The notes: generated from the letters alone by a model not told the origin. A stretch of DNA of 64,000 nt from CAMTVQ01 sp947085255 (GCA_947085255.1 CAMTVQ010000005.1:226625-290624), one strand, 5' to 3'. Counted from the stretch's first letter, positions 26,209-35,425 are shown. Made by a program: numbers and translations.

Positions 26209-27888
26209 ATGGCAGACGAAAAGATAATTTTCTCAATGGCGGGACTCAATAAAACCTATCCGCCGCAAAAGCAAGTACTTAAAAATATTTACCTATCCTT
26301 TTTTTATGGTGCAAAAATTGGGGTAATCGGTTTAAACGGTTCGGGTAAATCATCGCTACTTAAAATTATTGCCGGATTGGATAAGGCTTTTCAAGGTGAA
26401 GTGGTGTTTTCGCCGGGTTATTCAGTAGGATACCTTTCGCAAGAACCTCAGTTGGATGCAAACAAAACGGTGGTGGAAGTGGTGCGTGAGGGCGTGCAGC
26501 CCATTATGGATTTGCTTGCCGAGTACGAGGCTATTAACGAGCAGTTTGGATTACCCGAAGTGTATGAAAATGCCGATGCCATGGATAAGTTATTGGCAAA
26601 GCAAGGGGAATTACAAGATAAAATTGATGCTGTAGGAGCATGGGAAATTGATACAAAATTAGAGCGCGCTATGGACGCTCTGCGTTGCCCATCACCAGAT
26701 GCGTTGATTAGTGTATTATCTGGAGGGGAGCGTCGTCGTGTGGCATTGTGCAGATTGTTGCTACAAGAACCAGATGTGTTGTTGCTCGATGAGCCTACCA
26801 ACCACTTGGATGCCGAAAGTATTGATTGGTTGGAGCAGCATTTGCAGCAGTATAAAGGAACGGTAATTGCCGTAACCCACGATAGGTACTTTTTGGATAA
26901 TGTAGCAGGTTGGATATTAGAATTGGATAGAGGCGAAGGCATACCTTGGAAGGGTAATTACTCTTCGTGGTTAGAGCAAAAGGCAAAACGTTTATCACAA
27001 GAAGAAAAAACAGAAAGTAAACGCCAAAAAACACTGGAACGCGAGTTGGAATGGGTGCGCATGGCACCAAAAGCGCGTCATGCTAAATCAAAAGCGCGTT
27101 TGAGCAATTACGAAAAATTGGCAAGCGAAGAAACCCGCGACCGTGAGGATAGATTGGAACTGTTTATTCCTCCAGGTCCACGTTTGGGTACTGTGGTAAT
27201 AGAAGCCGATAAGGTATCAAAAGCGTACGGAGATAAGTTACTGTTTGATGATTTGAGTTTTAAGTTACCTCAAGGAGGAATCGTAGGTATTATTGGCCCC
27301 AATGGCGCTGGTAAAACCACCTTATTCCGACTCATAACTGGGCAAGATAAACCAGACGCAGGTACGTTTAAAGTAGGTGAAACCGTAGAATTGGGCTATG
27401 TAGACCAAAGTCACGATGATTTAGAGGCTGAAAAGTCGGTATGGGAAAATATATCTGGCGGTACAGAAACAATGCTATTGGGGGGTAAACAAGTAAACTC
27501 AAGAGCTTACGTATCTAAATTCAATTTCAACGGTGCCGACCAACAGAAAAAAGTGGGTGTGCTATCGGGTGGAGAGCGTAATAGAGTGCATTTAGCGATG
27601 ACCTTAAAAAAAGGTGCAAACGTGTTATTGCTCGATGAGCCTACCAACGATATCGATGTAAATACCTTACGTTCGTTAGAGGAAGCTTTGGAAGACTTTG
27701 GCGGTTGTGCAGTTGTCATCTCCCACGATAGATGGTTCTTGGATCGTATTTGTACGCATATTTTAGCCTTTGAGGGAGACTCGCAAGTGTACTTTTTTGA
27801 AGGAAATTACTCGGATTACGAGGAGAATCGTAAAAAACGCTTAGGCGATAAATTGCCTACTCGTGTACGTTATAAAAGTTTAACCTAA
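26209..27888 (+). CDS. ettA: ABC-F protein EttA, translational throttle
   Basis: 559 residues, two ABC ATPase domains without membrane segments. EttA binds the ribosomal E site and gates early elongation according to the ATP/ADP ratio. ABC1: Walker A LNGSGKSS, signature LSGGERRRVALCR, Walker B VLLLDEPTNHLD. The arm and linker follow (KRLSQEEKTESKRQKTLERE). ABC2: GPNGAGKTTLFRL, LSGGERNRVHLAM, LLLDEPTNDID. The N-terminus (FSMAGLNKTYPPQKQVLKNI) and the length match EttA better than Uup or YheS. It is the first gene of a unit with cysS (4-nt gap) and a glutaminyl cyclase (2-nt gap after cysS). Confidence 0.95.
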   Translation: MADEKIIFSMAGLNKTYPPQKQVLKNIYLSFFYGAKIGVIGLNGSGKSSLLKIIAGLDKAFQGEVVFSPGYSVGYLSQEPQLDANKTVVEVVREGVQPIMDLLAEYEAINEQFGLPEVYENADAMDKLLAKQGELQDKIDAVGAWEIDTKLERAMDALRCPSPDALISVLSGGERRRVALCRLLLQEPDVLLLDEPTNHLDAESIDWLEQHLQQYKGTVIAVTHDRYFLDNVAGWILELDRGEGIPWKGNYSSWLEQKAKRLSQEEKTESKRQKTLERELEWVRMAPKARHAKSKARLSNYEKLASEETRDREDRLELFIPPGPRLGTVVIEADKVSKAYGDKLLFDDLSFKLPQGGIVGIIGPNGAGKTTLFRLITGQDKPDAGTFKVGETVELGYVDQSHDDLEAEKSVWENISGGTETMLLGGKQVNSRAYVSKFNFNGADQQKKVGVLSGGERNRVHLAMTLKKGANVLLLDEPTNDIDVNTLRSLEEALEDFGGCAVVISHDRWFLDRICTHILAFEGDSQVYFFEGNYSDYEENRKKRLGDKLPTRVRYKSLT

Positions 27889-27892
27889 CAGA

Positions 27893-29368
27893 ATGCAAGC
27901 CATTACCGTTTATAATTCGCTTAGTCGAAAAAAGGAACTTTTTGTGCCACTTAATGCACCTTTTGTAGGGATGTATGTGTGTGGGCCAACTGTATATGGG
28001 GATGCACATTTGGGTCATGCGAGGGCTAATATTACGTTCGATTTAATTTACCGGTATCTTTTGCATTGTGGCTATAAAGTGCGGTATGTGCGCAATATTA
28101 CCGATGTAGGGCATTTGGAGAATGATGCGGACGAGGGGGAAGATAAAATTGGCAAAAAAGCAAAATTGGAGCAGTTGGAACCCATGGAGGTGGTGCAATT
28201 GTACTCTAATAATTTCCATACAGACATGGAGCAGCTCAATACCCTAAAACCAAGCATTGAGCCTCGTGCATCGGGACATATTCCCGAGCAAATAAAAATG
28301 GTTGAGCAATTAATAGCCAATGGTTTTGCCTACGAGGCACAGGGATCGGTGTATTTTGATGTGTTGAAATACAACGAAAAATATCCATACGGCGAACTTT
28401 CGGGTAGGGTAATAGAAGATTTAATAGCAGGTGCAGGCGAAGAACGCCGCAGCTTGGATGGGCAGGATGAAAAACGTAGTCCTAACGATTTTGCGTTGTG
28501 GAAAAAAGCCAAACCTGAGCATATTATGCGCTGGGAAAGCCCTTGGAGTGATGGTTTTCCGGGTTGGCATATAGAGTGTTCGGCTATGAGTAGTAAATAT
28601 TTAGGGCAAACGTTTGATATACATGGTGGTGGAATGGATTTATTGTTTCCGCATCACGAGTCTGAAATTGCACAATCAAAAGGAGCCTGTGGGCATACCC
28701 CTGCTAAATACTGGTTGCACAACAACATGATTACCATTAACGGGCAAAAAATGGGTAAATCATTGGGCAACAGCATTAGTTTGCAGCAATTGTTTACGGG
28801 TAATCACTCTTTACTTGCAAATGCATATCACCCCATAACCATACGCTTTTTTATTTTGCAAGCGCATTACCGCAGTACGTTAGATTTTTCGAATGAAGCA
28901 TTAGCTGCTGCCGAAAAAGGGTTAAAACGCTTGTTGCAAGCAGTAGAACTTTCAGCTAAGTTGCAAGCAAGCGCCACATCGTCTGTAAATATCGATGATT
29001 TAGAAAAACGTTGCTATGCAGCGATGAATGATGATTTTAATAGCCCGATACTTATAGCAGAACTGTTTGAGGCAGCTTCTATTATCAATAAAGTACACGC
29101 TGGCACCGAGCAGCTAACTGCTGCTGATTTAGCACAATTGCAGCAATTAATTACCCATACCGTTACCGATATTTTAGGTCTAACAACAACAGTTGCTTCT
29201 AACGATGGCGAAACGGTAGACGCTTTGGTAAACCTGGTAATTACGCTGCGTAACGAAGCGAAACAGAATAAAGAGTACGCGCAATCAGACGCACTTAGAG
29301 ATAAATTGCTAGAGGTGGGCATACAACTAAAAGACAGTAAAGAAGGTACGAGCTGGAGTAAAATATAA
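27893..29368 (+). CDS. cysS: Cysteinyl-tRNA synthetase
   Basis: 491 residues, class I aminoacyl-tRNA synthetase charging tRNA-Cys. Zinc ligands include Cys30 in MYVCGPTVYGDAHLGH, where HLGH (39-42) is the HIGH motif. The KMSKS loop reads KMGKS (286-290). WHIECSAMSSKYLG and HGGGMDLLFPHHESEIAQS complete the Cys/zinc site. The C-terminal part (LRNEAKQNKEYAQSDALRDKL) is the DALR and helical domain. It is 4 nt after ettA and 2 nt before the cyclase gene, so all three are surely co-transcribed. Confidence 0.98.
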   Translation: MQAITVYNSLSRKKELFVPLNAPFVGMYVCGPTVYGDAHLGHARANITFDLIYRYLLHCGYKVRYVRNITDVGHLENDADEGEDKIGKKAKLEQLEPMEVVQLYSNNFHTDMEQLNTLKPSIEPRASGHIPEQIKMVEQLIANGFAYEAQGSVYFDVLKYNEKYPYGELSGRVIEDLIAGAGEERRSLDGQDEKRSPNDFALWKKAKPEHIMRWESPWSDGFPGWHIECSAMSSKYLGQTFDIHGGGMDLLFPHHESEIAQSKGACGHTPAKYWLHNNMITINGQKMGKSLGNSISLQQLFTGNHSLLANAYHPITIRFFILQAHYRSTLDFSNEALAAAEKGLKRLLQAVELSAKLQASATSSVNIDDLEKRCYAAMNDDFNSPILIAELFEAASIINKVHAGTEQLTAADLAQLQQLITHTVTDILGLTTTVASNDGETVDALVNLVITLRNEAKQNKEYAQSDALRDKLLEVGIQLKDSKEGTSWSKI

Positions 29369-29370
29369 CT

Positions 29371-30357
29371 ATGAAACTAGCATATATATATTCGTTAGGG
29401 GTAATGTTGTTTGTAGCCTGCACTGGTACAGAAACAAAGCAAAAAGAAAAACAACCAAATGCTGTAAATACCCCTTCTTTTAATTCCGACTCGGCGTATG
29501 CGTTTGTGCAACAACAAGTAGCATTTGGTCCGCGTGTGCCTGGTACTACTGCCCATGCAAGTTGCGCTGATTATTTGGTGACAAAGTTGAAGAGCTATAA
29601 AGGTAGTGTGTTTGTGCAAACGGGTAAGGTAAAAACCTACGATGGCAAAATCTTTGACTTGAAAAATATTATAGCCGCCTTTAACCCAACCGCTACCCAA
29701 CGCATTATGCTTACGGCACATTGGGATACGCGTCCGTTTTCCGACCAAGATGCGAAGCAAGCTAAAAAAACGTTTGATGGAGCAAATGACGGCGGCAGTG
29801 GCGTGGCGGTATTATTGGAAATTGCCCGTCAGCTTAACCAGCAGCAGCCCACTGTTGGGGTGGATATTGTGTTGTGGGATTTGGAAGACTACGGACAACC
29901 CGACAATAGCACCTTACCCGAAATGAAGGACTCTTATTGCTTGGGTAGCCAGTATTGGGCTAAAAACCCACCCGTAAAAGGATATAGTCCGTTGTATTGC
30001 ATTAATTTAGATATGGTAGGAGGTGCAGGTGCCACCTTTACGATGGAAGGTATTTCTATGAGTTACGCATCTTCTGTTACGCAAAAAGTATGGGATGTGG
30101 CGAACCAAATTGGGTATTCATCTTACTTTCCGTACAAAAAAACCAACCCGATTACCGACGACCATTACTATGTAAATATTTTGGCTAAAATTCCAGCTAT
30201 TGATATTATAGAATACGACGAAACTACTCCGAGTAACTTTAACAAGCACTGGCATACCCAGCAAGATAACGTGCAAAATATCGATAAAAACACGCTAAAA
30301 GCAGTAGGGCAGACCCTATTGGAGGTGTTGTTTAGAGAAGGCGCGCCAGTACTTTAA
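29371..30357 (+). CDS. M28-family glutaminyl-peptide cyclotransferase-like lipoprotein
   Basis: 328 residues. Lipoprotein signal (MKLAYIYSLGVMLFVAC) puts it outside the cytoplasm. The M28 zinc-hydrolase fold follows: AFGPRVPGTTAH (typical of bacterial glutaminyl cyclases), the metal His/Asp in MLTAHWDTRPFSD, the DGANDGGSGVAVLLEIAR loop, and INLDMVGGAGA later. In Bacteroidota such enzymes convert N-terminal Gln to pyroglutamate on exported proteins; this is inferred from similarity, a peptidase is the alternative. Its stop overlaps the stop region of the convergent cphA by 4 bp. Confidence 0.85.
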   Translation: MKLAYIYSLGVMLFVACTGTETKQKEKQPNAVNTPSFNSDSAYAFVQQQVAFGPRVPGTTAHASCADYLVTKLKSYKGSVFVQTGKVKTYDGKIFDLKNIIAAFNPTATQRIMLTAHWDTRPFSDQDAKQAKKTFDGANDGGSGVAVLLEIARQLNQQQPTVGVDIVLWDLEDYGQPDNSTLPEMKDSYCLGSQYWAKNPPVKGYSPLYCINLDMVGGAGATFTMEGISMSYASSVTQKVWDVANQIGYSSYFPYKKTNPITDDHYYVNILAKIPAIDIIEYDETTPSNFNKHWHTQQDNVQNIDKNTLKAVGQTLLEVLFREGAPVL

Positions 30358-32969
30358 ATCCCCGCTTCTTTATCCAAGTAGTTTTGCACGGTTTCTATGG
30401 CATTGTTTATTACATCGCTTAGTGCGGTAATAAATGTGCCTGGTTGCGCTGTAGAAATAGCATGCTTTAATGCCTCAATTTCTTTAGGGATAATCTCGTA
30501 CGACTTTTTAGGATCAACCGAACGAATACCTTCTAATAGTAAATCGATAATTTCTTGTTCGCTACGTCCGCGCAAATGTTTTTCTTGACGGATAATAATA
30601 TGGTCGAACATTTGTGCAGCCAAAGCAGCACAATCTCTGATGTCTTGGTCGCGTCTGTCGCCTACACCGGCAATAATACCCACTTTGTGCGGCGCATCTA
30701 CTTTGCTTAAAAAGTCTTTAATGGCGGCATACCCTGCTGCATTATGGGCAAAATCAATCATTACCTTAAAGTTTTTAAACTCAAAAATATTGAGTCGCCC
30801 AGGTATCTGAGCTGCCGACGGACGGAAAGTTTCTAAAGAAAGTTTCATATCTTCGGTTTTGAACCCATATAGATAGCCTGCTAACGTTGCTGCTAACACA
30901 TTGGCAATCATAAAGGTTGCTTTGCCGCCAAACGTTAGCGGTATGGTGGTTACTTTTTCTACCCGAATTTTCCAACTACCTTTTTTTATGGTAACGAAAC
31001 CGTTTTCGTAAATAGCGGCAGTACCTCCAGCTTTGCAATGGGCTTTTACTACCGGATGATTTTCATCTAAACTAAAGTACGCTACATTACAATCCAACTG
31101 ACTGGCAATTTTTACGCACATCTCATCTTGTGCATTTAGTACCGCCCAGCCATCTTTTTTAATGCTGTTTACCACCACCGATTTTACGCGTGCTAAATCT
31201 TCTAAGGTATCAATGTCATTTAGCCCAAGGTGGTCCTCTTGTATGTTGGTAATAATGCCAATATCGCAACGACTAAAACCAAGCCCCGAGCGTAAAATAC
31301 CTCCTCTGGCGGTTTCGAGTACTGCAAACTGAACGGCAGGATCTTTTAAAATAAATTCGGCACTCATTGGGCCAGTAGTATCTCCCTTTTCGAGCAAGTG
31401 GTTGTGTACATAAATACCATCACTGGTGGTAAAACCTACATGATAGCCCATGTTTTTTACGATATGTGCCATCAAACGAGTAGTAGTTGTTTTTCCGTTG
31501 GTACCCGTAATAGCAATAATAGGAATGCGTGAAGGAGTGCCTGGAGGATAAATCATATCCATTACTGGTGCAGCTACGTTACGCGGCAGTCCTTCGCTTG
31601 GCGCTAAGTGCATGCGGAATCCGGGTGCGGCATTTACCTCTAAAATTACCCCACCATTTTCTTTTAACGGTTGTGTGAGGTTTTTTGCCATAATGTCTAT
31701 CCCGCAAATATCCAAACCGATAACCCGCGAAATGCGCTCGGCCAAATAAATATTTTCGGGATGCAGGCGCTCGGTTACATCAATAGACGTGCCTCCAGTG
31801 CTAAGGTTGGCGGTTGATTTTAGGTAAACAGCTTCGTCTTTTGCAGGAATGGTATCGAGGGTGTATCCTTTTTTCTCTAATAAATCTAAGGTGTCCCTAT
31901 CAATGGTAATTTCGGTAAGCATGTTTTCATGTCCGTAACCACGACGCGAATCACTATTTTCTATCGTAATTAACTCCTCAATAGTATGTTTACCATCACC
32001 TGTTACATGAGCAGGTACACGTTGTGCAGCTGCAACCACTTTATTATCAATTACCAGCACTCTAAAATCGTAACCAGTAATAAAACGCTCTACAATTACT
32101 CGGCGCGAATATTTTTTGGCATGTTCCAGTCCAGCTAAAGCAGCTTCCCAAGTAGTTAGGTTAATAGAAGCACCTTTGCCATGATTTCCATCCAGTGGTT
32201 TTATCACAATCGGATAGCCAATACGTGTAATGGTAGCTTTTAAGTCTTCTTCGTCAAAACAAATATCTCCTTTGGCAACGGGAATAGCTGCCGATGAGAG
32301 TAGTCGTTTTGTTTCTTCTTTATTGCAGGCAATATCTACGGCAATGTTGCTAGTTCTGTCGGTAATAGTTGCTTGAAAACGACGTTGATGTACGCCATAT
32401 CCCAACTGTACCAACGAGTTTCTTCCAAGTCGTATCCACGGAATATCACGAGCAACGGCTTCTTCTACAATAGAACCAGTACTGGGTCCTAAGCGTTCTC
32501 CTTCACGTAATTCGCGTAATTTTTGGATACAAGCAGGTAAGTCAAATGAAGTATCGGCAATTAAGGATTCGGCAATTTGTACGGCAGCTTCGGCAGCATA
32601 TATGCCTGCTTTTTCTTCGGCGTAACTAAATACTACGTTATATACTCCGGGTGTTTTTGTTTCGCGTGTGCGTCCAAAGCCTGTTTCCATGCCGGCAATG
32701 GTTTGTATTTCTAAGGCAATGTGTTCGATAACATGCCCCATCCATGTGCCACGTTCTACGCGACTAAAAAAGCCACCAGGTGCGCCTTCTGAGCAACGGT
32801 GTTGATACATACTCGGAAATAATGCACGTAAACGCTCTAAGAAACCAGGAATTTTATTTGTTGGTTTTTGTTCCATTTCGCCTAAATCAAGGCGCATTTG
32901 GATGAGTTTTTTACGGTTTATCGACCAAATATTAGGGCCACGTAGGGCTTGAATGCTTTGTATGTGCAT
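30354..32969 (-). CDS. cphA: Cyanophycin synthetase CphA
   Basis: 871 residues. Makes the nitrogen store cyanophycin, a poly-Asp backbone with Arg on each side chain, using ATP for both ligations. Domain order is canonical: N-terminal domain (IQSIQALRGPNIWS), ATP-grasp domain (about 220-480) with VIKPLDGNHGKGASIN and EVNAAPGFRMH, then a Mur-ligase-like domain with P-loop GTNGKTTTTRL (about 488-498), the ETARGGILRSGLGF motif and the C-terminal IDFAHNAAGY. Length agrees with CphA1 enzymes. It is divergent from cyanophycinase with 192 bp between the start codons. Such a locus in a Bacteroidota chromosome is uncommon enough to note. Convergent with the cyclase gene at 30357. Confidence 0.96.
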   Translation of the reverse strand: MHIQSIQALRGPNIWSINRKKLIQMRLDLGEMEQKPTNKIPGFLERLRALFPSMYQHRCSEGAPGGFFSRVERGTWMGHVIEHIALEIQTIAGMETGFGRTRETKTPGVYNVVFSYAEEKAGIYAAEAAVQIAESLIADTSFDLPACIQKLRELREGERLGPSTGSIVEEAVARDIPWIRLGRNSLVQLGYGVHQRRFQATITDRTSNIAVDIACNKEETKRLLSSAAIPVAKGDICFDEEDLKATITRIGYPIVIKPLDGNHGKGASINLTTWEAALAGLEHAKKYSRRVIVERFITGYDFRVLVIDNKVVAAAQRVPAHVTGDGKHTIEELITIENSDSRRGYGHENMLTEITIDRDTLDLLEKKGYTLDTIPAKDEAVYLKSTANLSTGGTSIDVTERLHPENIYLAERISRVIGLDICGIDIMAKNLTQPLKENGGVILEVNAAPGFRMHLAPSEGLPRNVAAPVMDMIYPPGTPSRIPIIAITGTNGKTTTTRLMAHIVKNMGYHVGFTTSDGIYVHNHLLEKGDTTGPMSAEFILKDPAVQFAVLETARGGILRSGLGFSRCDIGIITNIQEDHLGLNDIDTLEDLARVKSVVVNSIKKDGWAVLNAQDEMCVKIASQLDCNVAYFSLDENHPVVKAHCKAGGTAAIYENGFVTIKKGSWKIRVEKVTTIPLTFGGKATFMIANVLAATLAGYLYGFKTEDMKLSLETFRPSAAQIPGRLNIFEFKNFKVMIDFAHNAAGYAAIKDFLSKVDAPHKVGIIAGVGDRRDQDIRDCAALAAQMFDHIIIRQEKHLRGRSEQEIIDLLLEGIRSVDPKKSYEIIPKEIEALKHAISTAQPGTFITALSDVINNAIETVQNYLDKEAGI

Positions 32970-33112
32970 AGTTCAAAAAAGGGCTTGAGAATTGGAAAGA
33001 TAGTGCTTTTGCGTTCAAATTAGCAAGGGGACGCTATAAATTAAATGCAGTTAATTTAACGGCAGGTGTTTAAAAGTTAATAAATACCCTTCTTGGTGCG
33101 TTGGGATTCCAT

Positions 33113-33120
33113 TATATTTG
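33113..33120 (+). promoter_or_regulatory. -7 promoter element for cyanophycinase
   Basis: TATATTTG matches TAnnTTTG and lies 41 nt before the ATG at 33162. TTGG at 33093 is a weak -33 candidate with a 16-nt spacer. Confidence 0.5.
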
Positions 33121-33161
33121 AAGTCTTAATAGTTTATTATTCATTAATTAACACCAATTTT

Positions 33162-34061
33162 ATGATGCCCAAAGGCAAGCTAATTATCATTGGGGGGGCA
33201 GTAGATACTGGTAGTTTCACAGAAAAGGAGTTCGGTAATGCGAATAATATGAACTTTTTTGAACACGGTATTCTCAAACGTGTTATCACCGAAACAGATA
33301 AGGAAAATCCGCGTGTAGAATTTATTACCACGGCATCGCAAATACCCGACGAGGTAGGAAAAGAGTATCAAAAGGCTTTTGCCACATTGGGGGTAACAGA
33401 TACTGGTGTAATGAATATTACGAGCCGCGAAATGGCGAACAGCGACGCCATTATTGAGCGTTTGTTGGTATCTGATGCTATTATGATGACGGGTGGAGAC
33501 CAATTGCGTCTCACCTCTATTTTGGGAGGTACGCGGTTTGCCGAGGTAATGCAAGAAAAATTCGAAAATGAAGCTTTTGTAATTGCAGGCACTTCTGCAG
33601 GTGCGGCAGCATGTTCCAATAACATGATTTACCAAGGCAGCAGCAGCGAGGCATTGCTCAAAGGCGAGATTAAAATTACGGGTGGCTTAGGCTTAATTGA
33701 CGATGTAATTATTGATACGCATTTTGTACAGCGTGGGCGTATGGGTAGGCTGTTTCAAGCGGTGGTAAGCAATCCGAAAATATTGGGTATAGGCTTGGGT
33801 GAGGATACTGGCTTACTCATTAAGCACAATAATGAAATGGAGGCCATTGGTTCGGGATTGGTGATTTTGGTAGATGGAAGACATATAAAAGACACCAATA
33901 TTACCGATGTGGAATTGGGCGCTCCTATATCAATTGATAATTTGGTGGTGCATGTGCTATCGTTGCACGATACCTATAATATAAAGCAGCACCGTATGGT
34001 AATTAATAAAACCGAGGCTAAAATTATTAACGACCGGTACGCCAAAGCAGCTGATAGGTAG
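33162..34061 (+). CDS. cphB: Cyanophycinase CphB
   Basis: 299 residues from the ATG at 33162 (an ATG one codon later is equally possible). An upstream TTG in frame would put the promoter motif inside the gene and is rejected. Serine exopeptidase of the S51 family that cuts cyanophycin to beta-Asp-Arg dipeptides. The nucleophile Ser145 lies in AGTSAGAAAC, after the GGDQLRLTSIL segment; DTHFVQRGRMGRL contains the His/Arg region used for substrate binding. The start MPKGKLIIIGGAVDTG is typical. No signal peptide, so the intracellular CphB type. Divergent from cphA; ends at a strong bidirectional terminator. Confidence 0.95.
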   Translation: MMPKGKLIIIGGAVDTGSFTEKEFGNANNMNFFEHGILKRVITETDKENPRVEFITTASQIPDEVGKEYQKAFATLGVTDTGVMNITSREMANSDAIIERLLVSDAIMMTGGDQLRLTSILGGTRFAEVMQEKFENEAFVIAGTSAGAAACSNNMIYQGSSSEALLKGEIKITGGLGLIDDVIIDTHFVQRGRMGRLFQAVVSNPKILGIGLGEDTGLLIKHNNEMEAIGSGLVILVDGRHIKDTNITDVELGAPISIDNLVVHVLSLHDTYNIKQHRMVINKTEAKIINDRYAKAADR

Positions 34062-34080
34062 GCGCTGCGTATAAAAACAT

Positions 34081-34117
34081 AAAAAAGCCCTGCTGGAATT
34101 TCCAGCAGGGCTTTTTT
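34081..34117. terminator. Bidirectional terminator between cphB and the SlyD-like gene
   Basis: Arms AAAAAAGCCCTGCTGGAA and its complement with a minimal loop, poly-A before and poly-T after, so it serves both convergent genes. Confidence 0.95.
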
Positions 34118-34133
34118 GTTACAAAAACTGCGA

Positions 34134-34619
34134 TTAATGATCGTGCCCGTGTGCGTGTACGTGCCCGTGAGTTATTTCTTGCTCTGTAGCTGTACGAATG
34201 CTGTTGATAGTTACATCAAAATGCAATTCTACATCTGCTAATGGATGATTTGCATCAGCTACTACAGTATCACCTTTAATTTCTTTTATTACAATTACCA
34301 TAGTGCCTTCTTCGCCATGCGATTCGAATTCCATGCCTGGTTGTAAATCCATTTCTGCCGGAAAGTTTGTACGTGGTATATTCAAAAATAAATTAGGGTT
34401 GCTTAATCCGTAACCATCTTCTGGTTTTACTATAACTACCTTTTTTGCACCCACGCTTAGTCCGGTTAGCTCTTGCTCTAAACCGGGTACAATGTTTGCG
34501 TATCCGTGTAAATACTCGAATGGATGTTTGTCGTTAGACTGGTCGATTACCGAGCCTTTGCTATCGGTAAGTGTGTAAGAAAAGCCCACTACAGAGCCTG
34601 CTGTTATTGTTTCTGCCAT
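34134..34619 (-). CDS. slyD: SlyD-like FKBP peptidyl-prolyl isomerase
   Basis: 161 residues, cytoplasmic. FKBP fold interrupted by the IF chaperone domain, as in SlyD: FSYTLTDSKGSVIDQS and PFEYLHGYANIVPGLEQELTGL (FKBP), a flap segment, GMEFESHGEEGTMVIVIKEI (IF domain), then NHPLADVELHFDVTI. Folds proline-limited proteins and can chaperone. The C-terminal end THGHVHAHGHDH is a short His-rich tail that could bind nickel or other divalent metals. A -7 motif TAGCTTTG lies about 22 nt upstream. Convergent with cphB. Confidence 0.93.
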   Translation of the reverse strand: MAETITAGSVVGFSYTLTDSKGSVIDQSNDKHPFEYLHGYANIVPGLEQELTGLSVGAKKVVIVKPEDGYGLSNPNLFLNIPRTNFPAEMDLQPGMEFESHGEEGTMVIVIKEIKGDTVVADANHPLADVELHFDVTINSIRTATEQEITHGHVHAHGHDH

Positions 34620-34638
34620 TTTATTAAAAATAAGTGTG

Positions 34639-34646
34639 CAAAGCTA
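34639..34646 (-). promoter_or_regulatory. -7 promoter element for the SlyD-like gene
   Basis: On the minus strand TAGCTTTG, matching TAnnTTTG, 19 nt upstream of the ATG. Confidence 0.45.
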
Positions 34647-34772
34647 CAATTATATATTTAGTTATAAATGTTTTGGTGCAGTCATTTTGTTTACTGGTGA
34701 GGTGGTAGTCTGTTTTGGGAGGAAACAAAGGAACATACTACTTAGCCTGTTCGTATTCTAGCTGTCCATTTG

Positions 34773-34824
34773 GCTGTTCGACATGTTCCAGAAATAGCCT
34801 TGTGTGTGGGCGGGCATGTCGAAC
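34773..34824. repeat. REP-like hairpin, left copy beside the transposase
   Basis: Arms GTTCGACATG (34776-34785) and CATGTCGAAC (34815-34824) form a 10-bp stem around a ~29-nt loop. The extended sequence GCTGTTCGACATGTTCC ... CGGGCATGTCGAAC recurs inverted at 35453-35502. This is the layout expected for a REP element handled by the neighbouring RAYT. Confidence 0.75.
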
Positions 34825-34835
34825 TTATAAATAAG

Positions 34836-34853
34836 TAGGATTTTAAAATCCTA
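34836..34853. repeat. 18-bp perfect palindrome
   Basis: TAGGATTTTAAAATCCTA, 36 nt before the transposase start. A related shorter palindrome AGGATT-aca-AATCCT lies at 35426-35440, just after the gene, so the pair is nested inside the REP-like hairpins. Confidence 0.6.
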
Positions 34854-34861
34854 AAATAAAC

Positions 34862-34869
34862 TATATTTG
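34862..34869 (+). promoter_or_regulatory. -7 promoter element for the transposase
   Basis: TATATTTG, perfect TAnnTTTG match, 20 nt before the ATG at 34890. Confidence 0.45.
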
Positions 34870-34889
34870 AGATACATATACCTTGAAAA

Positions 34890-35417
34890 ATGGCTTACGC
34901 ATACCGCATCGATGACCAATTTGGTCAATATTTTATTACCTGTACCGTACATCAATGGGCTGATGTATTTACCCGCAATGAATACATTACTATTGTATTG
35001 GATAGCATTAAGTATTGTCAAGAACATAAAGGCTTGCAAGTATATGCTTGGGTAATAATGAGTAATCATATCCACTTGATTGTAAGTAGTAAGCAAGAAA
35101 AGCTAAGCGATATTATTAGAGATTTCAAAAAGTTTACGGCTACTAAAATTGTAAAAGAGATAAAAAACAATCCAAAGGAAAGTCGAAAAAAATGGTTGTT
35201 ATGGCTATTGAAGAAAGAAGAACATATATGGTTTTGGGAAGAGGGATATCATGCGGAAGAGATAATTACTCCTGCATTTTTTGAATGTAAATTAACGTAT
35301 ATTCATCAAAATCCAGTAAAAGCTGGACTAGTAGAAAAAGAAGAAGAATACCTGCACAGCAGTTGCGGAGACTATTATGGAATCAGAAAAGGCGTATTAG
35401 ATTTAGCAGAAGAGTAA
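34890..35417 (+). CDS. REP-associated tyrosine transposase (RAYT), Y1 family
   Basis: 175 residues, related to the IS200/IS605 single-strand transposases. The HUH motif is HIH (His60, His62) in AWVIMSNHIHLIVSS; the catalytic Tyr137 is in KLTYIHQNPVKAGLVE, a signature of RAYTs. These enzymes cut and join single-stranded DNA at palindromic REP sequences and are usually single-copy domesticated genes, not IS elements. Here the gene is framed by inverted REP-like hairpins at 34773-34824 and 35453-35502 and, inside those, by shorter palindromes. It has its own -7 motif. No accessory genes. Confidence 0.93.
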   Translation: MAYAYRIDDQFGQYFITCTVHQWADVFTRNEYITIVLDSIKYCQEHKGLQVYAWVIMSNHIHLIVSSKQEKLSDIIRDFKKFTATKIVKEIKNNPKESRKKWLLWLLKKEEHIWFWEEGYHAEEIITPAFFECKLTYIHQNPVKAGLVEKEEEYLHSSCGDYYGIRKGVLDLAEE

Positions 35418-35425
35418 TCTTTTTT

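Noticed and set aside
33093..33161. Upstream TTG start for cyanophycinase
   Set aside because: It would place the TATATTTG promoter motif inside the coding region, and the family N-terminus begins at MPKGKLIIIGG.
33180..33635. 151-residue minus-strand open frame over cphB
   Set aside because: cphB has intact catalytic motifs on the other strand; the antisense frame has none.
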